Below are positions 20,524-28,986 of a DNA stretch of 64,000 nucleotides, piece after piece. The position numbers and the translations under genes are program-made. Every line of letters starts with the position of its first letter. The first letter of the stretch is position 1. The stretch spans positions 2,339,024 to 2,403,023 of the forward strand of contig JACTAT010000012.1 in NCBI GenBank assembly GCA_014526335.1. The letters are read 5' to 3'. Origin of the DNA: Chrysaora quinquecirrha. Its lineage: Eukaryota; Cnidaria; Scyphozoa; Semaeostomeae; Pelagiidae. The notes under the pieces were generated by a model. It did no database searches. It was not told where the DNA came from and was given only the letters and a program-made list of their open reading frames with translations.

Positions 20524-20880
20524 CTAGGCAAATGACATGATTACAATGTTTATTATTCTGCTCAATACTTGCAGCAGATACATCAATGAGAAGAGACTTG
20601 GATGAGATAATTCATCATGCAGATTTTCAACTCTGGATTTGATTGTTTGATTCATTAGACCATTCTTCTTCTTCAGCTCATCAAACATTGATTTCTTAAA
20701 CGATTCTTTCCCTTCAGCCAGCATTTTGGAGTTGACATAACTAATGTGAAATGATAGAAATCTGAAAGCATTATGTACCATACAATCTTGTTTATGATCA
20801 GCAGCATCAATTTGTTTTGCCCACATCTCTGTAGTTGCACATTTTTCACAATACTCTTTTGCTTTGTTGAAAATATATTT
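20524..20880 (-). CDS. Family A Polinton protein, unknown
   Basis: A leftward open frame of at least 100 codons beginning at an internal ATG (MWAKQIDAADHKQDC), predicted mostly helical, with HDELSHPSLFSLMYLLQVLS near its end. The frame is open a little upstream of that ATG, so the true start may be further right, in the 3' end of the next gene. No recognised domain. It follows the gene at 20895 directly and could be its C-terminal part after a frameshift. Confidence 0.4.
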   Translation of the reverse strand, partial: KYIFNKAKEYCEKCATTEMWAKQIDAADHKQDCMVHNAFRFLSFHISYVNSKMLAEGKESFKKSMFDELKKKNGLMNQTIKSRVENLHDELSHPSLFSLMYLLQVLSRIINIVIMSFA

Positions 20881-20894
20881 CAGGACAATTTCAG

Positions 20895-21539
20895 CTAAGA
20901 TTCTTGCACTAGAACATCAATCTTTGTTGTATCTTCTTCTTCTTGTTTCTTTTTCTTCTTTTGAATCTGCTCATCATCACTCGCTGGTCTTTTCCGGGAT
21001 GGTTGTGGAAGCATTTTCAGATCAGCAAGCTTTCCATATAATGCTTTCAGCATTTCTTCTTTCAGATTTATTCCCGTCTTTGATGGCTTCTGATTCTTCC
21101 ATCTTCGGATTCCAAGACAGAGTTGTAGAGGGAAATCACCATTTTTCTGCAGATAGATTTCAATCTTATCCTCATATGCTTCTTCTTTACTCAAGACTTC
21201 AGTGTATAGTGCTAGAAACTTTGTGATCCTGCCAAAGAACTTCTTTGATTGGATATGTGCTTTGTTCTTCTCAAACACACTTTCAGCATCTTCTCTGCGG
21301 AACTGGAATTGATTGTTTATGTTTTTATCAACTATTTCCAAGAGACGAGACAGTGCTGCATGACAAATAGCCATTGACCTTACAGATGCACCTTTTAGGT
21401 ATCTTTCAGCAGAGCCATTGTATCTTGCAACTGCTGCTGTATCTTTCAACACTAACAACCATTTGTTAGAACCAGACTGGACAGCAAATGATGACTTGAT
21501 TAGGCCCTCTTCATCTCTAACTTCGTAAATTGCAGCCAT
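20895..21539 (-). CDS. First gene inside the right terminal repeat, unknown function
   Basis: An intact 214-codon leftward ORF starting MAAIYEVRDEEGLIKSSFAV. The first ~130 residues include FEKNKAHIQSKKFFGRITKF, and the C-terminus is a lysine-rich low-complexity stretch (SRKRPASDDEQIQKKKKKQE) resembling a nuclear localisation signal. It starts 78 bases downstream of TATAAAAT in the right terminal repeat and so would be driven by the HSE promoter at 21681-21718. It is uninterrupted while most neighbours are broken. No homology recognised. Confidence 0.6.
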   Translation of the reverse strand: MAAIYEVRDEEGLIKSSFAVQSGSNKWLLVLKDTAAVARYNGSAERYLKGASVRSMAICHAALSRLLEIVDKNINNQFQFRREDAESVFEKNKAHIQSKKFFGRITKFLALYTEVLSKEEAYEDKIEIYLQKNGDFPLQLCLGIRRWKNQKPSKTGINLKEEMLKALYGKLADLKMLPQPSRKRPASDDEQIQKKKKKQEEEDTTKIDVLVQES

Positions 21540-21544
21540 GACTC

Positions 21545-21745
21545 TTCAGTGATTTTTTTAAGCTCCGCACTCTACGACGACTTGTTACAACTGAACTGAT
21601 TTGGATTTGTGCATCGATTTTATAGATTGATCGAACGTGACGTCCGAATTATTAACCAATCAGATTGCAGGATTTCTCGTTTCTAGAATCTTGTGGAACT
21701 TTCTGGAAACTTCTAGAAAGTTGTAGCCAATCAGATCACTACATC
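21545..21745 (-). promoter_or_regulatory. Family A right terminal repeat with HSE array, CCAAT, TATA
   Basis: Inverted copy of 6160-6395. TTC/GAA alternate at five-base spacing from 21681 to 21718 (eight units, one mismatched as TTG). CCAAT is at 21656-21660, GTGACGTCCG near 21640, and TATAAAAT reads leftward at 21617-21624, ahead of the gene starting at 21539. The same promoter order as in the left repeat is therefore present at both ends, facing inward. Confidence 0.8.
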
Positions 21746-21775
21746 AGTTTTTAGTAACGTGAAAACCGGCTTAGC

Positions 21776-22060
21776 AAATTTTTCTCTTCTTTCGTCTACG
21801 TTTTCTGGTTGTTTTTCTACCATCACTAAGTCGCTTTCTTCTCACACCACCACCAGCTAATTTCCTTAAACCAGTCTCAACACCTTAAACAGCTGCAGCT
21901 ATGGCACCGCCTTTTGCAGCCCCTTTTGCGCCTTTAAATGCGAATTTTTTACGGCTTGTTTGCTAATATTTCTAGTCACTGCTCTTCCTCCTTGCTTAAT
22001 TGCTTGTCTAACGGCTTCTCGTGCTAATGCGGACTAACAGTCTGCATTATGTTGTCTCGA
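21776..22060 (-). pseudogene. pVI/pX-like basic capsid protein relic
   Basis: Leftward pieces ALAREAVRQAIKQGGRAVTR, then after a frameshift FKGAKGAAKGGAIAAA, a stop, and GVRRKRLSDGRKTTRKRRRK. They align in layout with the intact ORF at 26147-26398 (ARSAAKVALRQGTKAAAKQL ... RKRYKNRKSRNKKRKYRKKR). It lies just outside the right terminal repeat of the family A element and belongs to a separate Polinton remnant. Confidence 0.55.
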
Positions 22061-23140
22061 GACGAATCTAATTATAAACTGAAAACTTTTCATTAAAGCT
22101 CATAAACTGACTCCACTGTTTAGCAGTGAATTATTACGAAAGTCAGAAAATGAAACAAATTATGCAGGCATGATGTACTTGCTTTGAAATGTTGATGATC
22201 TTCACAACAGAGAACAGAAGAATGCTAAAGTAAGCATAATTGGCATTGTTATTTGATGGACTGCGAAATTGAATAAGGAGCAACCAAGCGGAATGCCAAG
22301 TTCTACAGTTCTCTACACAGTTCTCCCCACAGTTCTCCATCTTCAAATGTAAATATTTCCTCGTTGTTTGAAAGACTGCACTTGTAACTTTGTAATTCTG
22401 TATTATTTCATGTCTACTTTAGATTTTCAACAGAGTTCGACTGCCAATGCATGGCAAAGTATATTTCTCACAGTTCTCCACCTGTTTTCAAAGATAGGTT
22501 TTCACCAGCTGTATTGTTTACTTACTACAGAGAGTGGAGAACTGTCAGAAAACGAACTCAGAAGGAATGACAAAAAGGAAAATTATTTTATAACATGAAA
22601 TACCCCCAGGAAATGTATTGTCGGATAGGGAGAAGTATGGGAAAATTATTTGGACTTGAGTTATTCCACTTTTATGCGGTAGAAAATGATGGAGAACTGT
22701 CAGTTTCTTAGATGTCAAGCTCTCTCCTCTGCAGCGGCAGACGCATCGTTTGAATTGTGGTCTACAGAACGGTTCTAAAGATGCATTTGAATGATAAAGG
22801 TATTGCTTCTGCAGCTGAAAAATGTGTACCGTTGCCTCTTATGATTTTGCGATGTTGGAAAGTGAATTACGGCCTTTTTCAAAGGATTCCTTAACTTTTC
22901 AATGAATTTTCACATTATGCAAAATTTTGGCCCTGACCCCCCATAGCCCCCCAAAATATAAAGTCATTCCTCCTATTTACAATAAACATCACTCGAGCCT
23001 TTTGAGTCTTCCCATTCTTGAGAAAAACACAATTTTAGATTTCTGCTCTTGCTCAGACAATCCTCGTCAAAAATATTGGGGACAGTATGTTATAAGTATG
23101 TTTTACCTTAAAAACCCCGTCCAATTACAACATATTTGGG
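22061..23140. other. Non-coding stretch with short inverted ACAGTTCTCCATC copies
   Basis: No supported gene. ACAGTTCTCC occurs repeatedly at 22305-22340 and 22480, and its complement GGAGAACTGTC at 22540 and 22690. The pair ACAGTTCTCCATC (about 22331) and GATGGAGAACTGTC (about 22688) could bound a small MITE of about 370 bp; no duplication was confirmed. Confidence 0.3.
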
Positions 23141-23147
23141 TAATAAG

Positions 23148-23224
23148 ACCCCCCTCCCCCCTGACTCAATGTTGGGACCACTGTCAACATCGATTTCACC
23201 AACATTGAGTCGGGGGGAGGGGGT
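23148..23224. repeat. Long GC-rich hairpin with G-run stem
   Basis: The left arm (A-C6-T-C6-TGACTCAATGTTGG, 23148-23175) pairs with the right arm (CCAACATTGAGTCGGGGGGAGGGGGT region, 23199-23224) with one extra base and one extra C, leaving a loop of about 23 bases. The G-rich arm could form a G-quadruplex in single-stranded form. The stem contains TGACTCA, an AP-1 consensus, at 23162-23168. Confidence 0.65.
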
Positions 23225-23281
23225 ATGCGTCTTTAGAGCGAGAATTTTACAAAAGTTCAAAGTGTCCCAGCCTTTTTGGCG

Positions 23282-23525
23282 AGGATTGTAGTCTTCTTCA
23301 GAATTTTCTAGAAAGCCTTCGAAGAAACCTTGGAAACAAGACTTTTAACCAATCAAATTGCTGTAAGTCTGAAACATAACCAACCAACCAATCAGATATA
23401 GCCTTCGTCAGAACATTCTAGAACTTTTCGAAGTTTTTTCGAAGAAACCTTGGAAACAAGAGTTTTAACCAATCAAATCACTGTAAGTCTGAAACATAAC
23501 CAACCAACCAATCAGATCTAGCCTT
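23282..23525. repeat. 120-bp direct repeat pair with CCAAT boxes and HSE-like cores
   Basis: TTTAACCAATCAAAT recurs exactly 120 bases apart (about 23346 and 23466), each with GAAACCTTGGAAACAAGA before and CCAACCAACCAATCAGAT after. Each unit contains TTCTAGAA. The composition resembles the family A terminal repeat (HSE plus CCAAT) but the units are not the same sequence. Confidence 0.6.
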
Positions 23526-23659
23526 TTTCAGAAAGTCATTCGATGACGATGCGTCACGTGATGAGGATTGCATCACAGGAAAATTTAAAATTGGCGGCAC
23601 GTCAGCAAAGGTAAACAATCTTGGAAAATTTCTTGGAATTTTGGTAAGTACCTTTCACT

Positions 23660-24030
23660 TTTCCCTACTTTTTCTCAGAAAAGTGTTAGAAATGTAGTTT
23701 TCTTATCACTTTAACTTGTTATAACTATTTCTTGATTATCTAAGGATGCTTCATTTTTATTTGTTTGACCATAACTTATTCTAAAAGCCGTGAAACTTAC
23801 CAAGTTTCAAGACCTGGCCGGGCCTAGAATCTCTCACTTCTTGTTTCAATTCTTGCTTTTTTCATAGAAAAGTGTTATAAATGTAGTTTCTTATCATTTT
23901 AACTTATAATAACTATTTCTTGTTTATCTAAGGATGTTTCATTTTCATTTGTTTGACCATACCTTATTCTTACGAAGTTTCGAGACCGGACCGGGCCTAG
24001 AATCTCTCACTTCAATTCTTCGTTTCAATT
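23660..24030. repeat. About 185-bp direct repeat pair
   Basis: GAAAAGTGTTAGAAATGTAG (about 23680) recurs as GAAAAGTGTTATAAATGTAG (about 23865). It is followed in both by AACTATTTCTTG, ATCTAAGGATG, TTTGTTTGACCATA and GGCCGGGCCTAGAATCTCTC-like sequence. Splice-donor-like GGTAAGTACC (23642) and TTCAGGTATG (24085) are present. These may be 5'-UTR introns of the ORF at 24216, but this is weak. Confidence 0.45.
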
Positions 24031-24215
24031 CTTTCAACTAAATTTCTAATTCTTTATTTTATAAGTTGTCCATTGAAGAAAGTTCAGGTATGTAATTTTG
24101 CAAATTTTGGATTTTGTATAGTTTTATGTGAATATAATCCAGACCTCAATTTCAAACAATTTTTACTATCTTTTATTTACACTATTATTATTCTAGAACG
24201 TCACGAATTGCTCTC

Positions 24216-24551
24216 ATGGACGTAGAGTTCATCCAAACAAGCCAATCACATAAATGCATCCGAAAGATAGCAATCCTCATGGATGATGGTGAAACGGCAT
24301 TTGAAAGAGAGTTTGTCCCATGTGTTGAACACAAGAAATTAGAGGTTAAATGGAGACGTACAGATAACTTTTGCAGATACAATATCCACCGATTGGAGTA
24401 CCTCCCAACTATGACGGCATTTAAATGCATCTATTTGACTGAAATAATAAAAGACATACTAGAATGGAACAATGTTGGTTTAATTTATTACAAGGGTGGT
24501 GATATTGAAAGAGAGATTTGTCGAAAGATAGCCCAAGGCGACGACTCATGA
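24216..24551 (+). CDS. Short ORF, right-facing arm of a palindrome; unknown
   Basis: 112 codons beginning MDVEFIQTSQSHKCIRKIAI and containing FEREFVPCVEHKKLEVKWRR and YYKGGDIEREICRKI. The same protein, diverged, is encoded on the opposite strand between about 24940 and 24640, so the gene is present as two head-to-head inverted copies. A conserved amino-acid pattern between the copies (FEREFVPC, KKLE.KWRR, NFCRYNIH, KGGDIER) supports real coding descent. Function unknown. A preceding TTATTCTAG at 24196 could be a 3' splice site. Confidence 0.4.
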   Translation: MDVEFIQTSQSHKCIRKIAILMDDGETAFEREFVPCVEHKKLEVKWRRTDNFCRYNIHRLEYLPTMTAFKCIYLTEIIKDILEWNNVGLIYYKGGDIEREICRKIAQGDDS

Positions 24552-24606
24552 TCCTTTGGAGGAGCTAAAAGAACATTTAACAATATTAATAAATTAATAT
24601 TGTTAA

Positions 24607-24940
24607 ATGTTCTTTTAGTTCTTCTAGAGGGTTGTGCGTTGTTACCTTGGGCACCCCCAAATTCTTCTTTGTTCAAAAACAACATGACAATCTGCTGGCA
24701 GATTCTCCTCTCTATATCGCCACCTTTGTATAAAATGCTATCGTTAAAAGTTTTGAAACTATTCCCACATTGTTCCATTCTAGAATTTCCTTTATTATTG
24801 TTGTCGAATCAGTGGATGTTGTATCTGCAAAAATTATAGCTCCGTCTCCATTTAGACTCTAATTTCTTGTATTTGACGCATGGTACAAACTCTCTTTCGA
24901 ATGATGCTGTACCATCATCCAACACAATTGCTTCTTTAGA
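24607..24940 (-). pseudogene. Inverted, broken copy of the 24216 gene
   Basis: Reading leftward from about 24940: LDDG, SFEREFVPCVKYKKLESKWR, NFCRYNIH followed by a TGA stop, then a shifted frame with KGGDIERRICQQIVMLFLNK. It mirrors the ORF at 24216-24551 and meets it at a perfect palindrome centred near 24593. Confidence 0.5.
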
Positions 24941-25189
24941 ATAATAATTCAGTCTATATATCTAATACTTATGATAGTTGACAGAAGCAACATTATTTTA
25001 GACTAAACCAATGTTTGAAAAAACAATGTTTGACTAGGATCTAAGTTACTTTGAAAACAATTCATAATGCAATGACCTGTCTAACTGCCTTCGAAAATTA
25101 ATGTGATCAGTTAGACTTTAAACATTTTCGATATAATATCTCATATATCTACTAAAACGAATTGAAATCTTAAGAATCATTCTCCCCAT

Positions 25190-25405
25190 TTAAAACGAAA
25201 TTGAATTATTGAACTGAGTTGTTGACCCGAATTGAATTATTAAATTGTAAATTGAATTGTAAATTGAATTAAAGTATTGAATTGAATTGAGTTGTTGTTA
25301 AATAGAAGTATTGAATTGAATTAAGTTGTTGTCGAATTGAATTGTAAATTGAATTGAATTGAAAATTTAATTGAGTTGTTGCCGAACTGAATTATTGAAC
25401 CTCTT
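25190..25405. repeat. (GAATT)n-type microsatellite, interrupted
   Basis: GAATTGAATT and ATTGAATTGAATTGAG blocks recur over about 200 bases, separated by TGTAAA and GTTGTTG. A similar tract forms the 3' tail of the LINE ending at 56414. This one may mark the 3' end of another, lost LINE copy, or be a plain microsatellite. The surrounding region 24940-25430 has no gene. Confidence 0.6.
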
Positions 25406-25424
25406 TTATTATTTAACATCTGTG

Positions 25425-25720
25425 ATACACTGCAAGAACTCTTGAAAACGAGGTTGGAGAAACCATTGCGCTAGATTAAACTGTCACACTATAGCGCGAC
25501 CTGAAGACGTCACTGATGACGTCATTGGTAGTAGGACGCCTATGGTAGTATTGCGTGTGCTTTGCATCTTACTATTTATATGCGACTTTTTCATTGCTTT
25601 TTATTAATTTTCTTATTATTAATTTACGACGTTTGAATAATTTTCCATTTAACTTCACAATGGTTACAAGACCAGATGTGGGTACACCTCGTCCTCGTCC
25701 GAGATACTTGTTTTGCTAAA
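25425..25720 (+). promoter_or_regulatory. Family B terminal repeat with CREs, TATA and a truncated first ORF
   Basis: AAGAACTCTTGAAAACGAGG (25438) begins the shared repeat. GACGTCA at 25506-25512 and TGACGTCA at 25517-25524 form a CRE pair, followed by CATTGGTAGTAGGACGCC and a TATTTATA box at 25573-25580. A short ORF starts at 25660 (MVTRPDVGTPRPRPRYLFC, stop 25719), the likely remains of the first rightward gene. Inverted relative to 4500-4730. Confidence 0.6.
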
Positions 25721-25886
25721 TTAGTGAATGGTTGTAGTTTCATCTGACCTGTACCTTTTAATCCTGACTTTGCTGGCTTTTTACATCGTATGCTATACGA
25801 AAAATGTTTACTAAATAATTTATTTGCTTTAAAAAACTTAATTTCTTAATATAAAACAACTATCCACTTGTCCAATTAATACAATC

Positions 25887-26119
25887 TTAATGCTTTCTTT
25901 TACTAAATCTTTTTCTCTTATTAGTTACTTTTTTCTTAGGTCTTTTTCTTTTTTTTATACATTCCTTTCCATTTACCAAAAGCAATTATATTTCGAAATA
26001 CACTTGCTTTCTTTCCTTTTATATGCATGGCATTTAATAAACGTTTTTTTTTCTTTTTCAGCCCCATGGTCTATGCCAAACATCGAATAAGCAGCCACTG
26101 TACTTGAACCAGCACCCAT
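25887..26119 (-). pseudogene. Two overlapping small ORFs: MGAGSST frame and basic frame
   Basis: One leftward frame (26119-25973, 48 codons) starts MGAGSSTVAAYSMFGIDHGA, and its N-terminus fits the N-myristoylation pattern (Gly2, Ser6). The other (from 26067) starts MGLKKKKKRLLNAMHIKGKK and matches the intact ORF at 4854-5033. Here one extra A in a run near 25945 shifts it to an early stop. Which frame was functional, or whether both were, cannot be told. It lies next to the pVI/pX-like ORF at 26147. Confidence 0.45.
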
Positions 26120-26146
26120 TTTAATATATTAACTTAACGTTTCTTA

Positions 26147-26398
26147 TCATCTCTTTTTTCTGTACTTTCTCTTCTTATTTCGTGACTTTCTGTTTTTATA
26201 ACGTTTTCTTACTGCTCCAGTTCCAGACATTTTTCTTAATGCCGAATCGGTGGCAAAACCGGTACCACCTTGTAAAGCACCTTTTGCAGCAAGTTTAGCG
26301 CCTTTTATTGCAGCTCTTTTTAAGAGCTGCTTAGCTGCTGCTTTAGTTCCTTGCCTCAGTGCGACTTTAGCTGCACTACGCGCTAACACTCCACCCAT
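26147..26398 (-). CDS. pVI/pX-like basic minor capsid or core protein, family B
   Basis: An intact 83-codon ORF starting MGGVLARSAAKVALRQGTKA. The layout is alternating Ala/Lys amphipathic segments (residues 7-60), then a strongly basic tail (YKNRKSRNKKRKYRKKR). This is typical of Polinton proteins resembling adenovirus pVI/pX, which bind DNA or membranes inside the capsid. A broken homologue is at 21776-22060. Role is by analogy. Confidence 0.55.
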   Translation of the reverse strand: MGGVLARSAAKVALRQGTKAAAKQLLKRAAIKGAKLAAKGALQGGTGFATDSALRKMSGTGAVRKRYKNRKSRNKKRKYRKKR

Positions 26399-26519
26399 TT
26401 TTTGTAAATGATAATTTTGATTGAAGAGATTTTTATTTCATTTCTCATTTTGTAATGGATAATAAAAGTCAACAACTTATAATATAGCCTTTTTTTTATT
26501 TTCAAAAACATTCTTTTTC

Positions 26520-26770
26520 TATTCATTATCTATTATAATTCGCCACAAGGGTTTTTTTCATCATTGTCTAAGAAATTAATTAAATATTTGTTCCCTTTTC
26601 CTGATTTAAAATTCATAAATACATTAGGAAAATTTTTCATTGTTTTCGTCAAAATATTGCTGCCTTCTTGTAAATAATTCAGCACCTTTTTCTATCGTAG
26701 GTGTCATTTGCTGGCAAAGACAGCGTAGTTGACTGCTCTGTCTTTCATTAAGATACTTAAGATATTTTAG
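26520..26770 (-). pseudogene. Coding remnant, unknown, between capsid-like gene and LINE
   Basis: Leftward segments LCQQMTPTIEKGAELFTRRQ and, after a shift, NVFMNFKSGKGNKYLINFLD look coding in composition. It may be another gene of the family B Polinton, or the missing downstream part of the ATPase split by the LINE. I do not recognise it. Confidence 0.25.
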
Positions 26771-26966
26771 ATAATATAGATATATTATATATATTATAGA
26801 TATTTTTGGTAATCAAGTAACATTGCTAGAGTGCAGAAGCAATATATTCTGATGCATAATTTTGTGAAATAAATGATAAATTAAACTGGCTGGTAGTCCT
26901 TCAAAATAGATTAAATATATTTCAATAAATAATTTTACGTTATAAGTATTAATAGAAACAAGAATT

Positions 26967-28940
26967 ATGGATAAGGAAGACCTTGTTCTCAAATCTCATG
27001 GAACGTGTGGAATTTTAGAGACAATGAAAGAACGACTTCAAAAATGGGATAAAGCTATAACTGAAAGATATACCAATCTAGAGAAATTTAAATTGAAGAG
27101 AAATATCAAAATAGAATGGAGCAGAGAAGAGGATAAATGTACTATAAAGATTAATAAAGTTGGTCCAACAGGAGAAAAGTCTAGAGAAAAGCAGACTCAT
27201 ACGATAACTTTATACAGAGGTGAAAATGCCAGAAAATTCATGATCCAGTCCAAGGAAATTTGCAATTGGAAAATATGGGAATTTCAAAGTTATAAAAGAT
27301 CTGGTTGATGGAAAGAAATCCTATGATCAAATCGTATGGAACAAATGGTTAGACATTTCTCCAAAATTAATATCTGAAGATTTATTGGTTCAACAAACCC
27401 CAGAAAAAGCTTCCGAATCATTAATAGAAATAAACACACCAAAAATATCAAAAAAGAAAAAAAAGAAATTCTAATAAAAGCTGAGAAAAGTTTGCAGAAG
27501 CTCAACAAAGCCAAAGAAATTGAGCAAGAAAAGATATATTCGATGCTAGAAGCTCTCGAAAATGAAATAATGAAGCTCCAGAATGAAAACAAATCTCTGA
27601 ATGCTGAACTACACTCAGTTAAAAAAAAATTACAAGAATATGAAAAAGCTTCAAAAATGACAACAGAAATCAAGATATTAAAACCAAAGAAAAAGAGATC
27701 AAACTTCTAGCTGAAAAAGTAGATGAAATGCATCAAAATATGGTGAAACTCGACAAGAAGATAGACACGGCAGTGCTACAACCAGAAAATATCTCGAAAA
27801 TAAATGGTGAGCTCTTGATTTTTAGAGAAGAAATAGATAAACTTGTTAAAGAAAACAACAAAAGTTTTAAGCAATTTACAGTTAAGTCAAAATCAAGCTA
27901 GTGAGTATTTAAATACAAAATTAGATATGCTCAATGTTTCTACAAGAAAGGAATTTCATCGTTTCGACACAAGCATGGCAAATTGGCATAAGGAAATTGA
28001 GGATCTACGTCAAAGCTTTTCGGAAAGGTCGAATTTGGAGATCTGCCCGCCATCAACAGCTGCTAAAGTCAATCCCTCAGAAAAGCCGAATAAAGAAGCA
28101 AATCTAAATGATACACTAATGTCTCGAGACACTCAAGATGACTCAGATGAGGAGTGTGATATCCTGCTAATAGGCGATTCAATCATCAAGGGCGTTGACC
28201 CAGCCAAATTCTTTCCAAATTACGATATCACAGTGTTTCAGGGGTGGTAAAATTAAACACCTAACAAACTATTTTTCGAACTCAGACTTGAAAATTAAAG
28301 AGCGTATGTGGGCAGTAATGATATAGCCCAGGCTGTTAACCTTAACGAAATGCTTCAAGAAATGGAAAACTTAATTTCCTCAATCACAACCAAATACTCC
28401 AACGTAGAAGTAACCATTTCAATGATTCTACCCAGGCTTAATAATTTTGAATTCGATTTTAAATATAAGAAGGTGAATCAAGGCTTGAGAAAAATGGCCC
28501 TGGAACACAACATTAGATACATAAACCATTTCGATATAGAAGGAAATAGAGGAGCGTTTGTATATGATGGAATACATCTATCCAACTTGGGTACTAAAAT
28601 CCTAGTCCGGGAAATCAAAGATGTCATTTTACAAAGAAAACAGCCTCATACCAAACATCAACCGCAGCATGAAAGACAAATCAATCATCTACATCAGGGT
28701 CAACAAACACCAAACGGCCAGCAGAGTGTCAACAACAGCAACAACAGCAAGCACAATTTCTGCAACAACAACATCATCCTTTATTTCTTTAACAACTACA
28801 ACCACAGATACCAATACAACCGCAACCTCAGTTTCATACAGTGCTTCAACAACAGCCGCTACAGCCATGGCAACAACAGATCTGGCCTGTGATAATGCAA
28901 CAACCACAGCAACCAAATCACACATATGAAACAGCAGATC
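26967..28940 (+). pseudogene. LINE ORF1: coiled coil plus SGNH esterase plus Q/N-rich tail
   Basis: Begins MDKEDLVLKSHGTCGILETM. A long helical coiled coil spans about 27480-28020 (repeated leucine/lysine heptads such as LEALENEIMKLQNENKSLNA). The SGNH hydrolase domain follows: DILLIGDSIIKG (catalytic Ser in GDSI), a GSND block (28311-28322), and DGIHLSNLG with the Asp/His pair. The C-terminal region is low-complexity Gln/Asn/His. At least four frameshifts (near 27305, 27475, 27705-27840 and 28250) break it. Esterase ORF1 proteins form RNPs with LINE RNA. Confidence 0.72.
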
Positions 28941-28986
28941 CAAAGTCTTTCCAAATAGGTGACTACCAGCCAGTCCATGGGCATAG

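Larger units (their letters stand above)
6160..21745. mobile_element. Polinton/Maverick element, family A (decayed, nested insertions)
   Basis: Inverted terminal repeats at about 6160-6395 and 21545-21745 share the series CTACAACTTTCTAGAAGTTT, AGAAATCCT, CAATCTGATTGG. The gene set is diagnostic of Polintons: protein-primed polymerase B (+), Ulp1/adenain-type protease, major capsid-like protein, penton/pVI-like protein, retroviral-type integrase and FtsK/HerA-type ATPase (all -). Total length is 15.6 kb, or about 11.6 kb after removing the Harbinger insert at 13064-17023. Target duplication could not be determined. Almost every gene is broken, so the copy is not autonomous. Confidence 0.85.

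Noticed and set aside
23282..23525. Considered as a third family A terminal repeat
   Set aside because: It shares TTCTAGAA and CCAAT words, but unit length and order differ and no terminal-repeat alignment holds.
28689..28943. Leftward valine-rich ORF
   Set aside because: Antisense of the Q/N/H-rich low-complexity tail of LINE ORF1.
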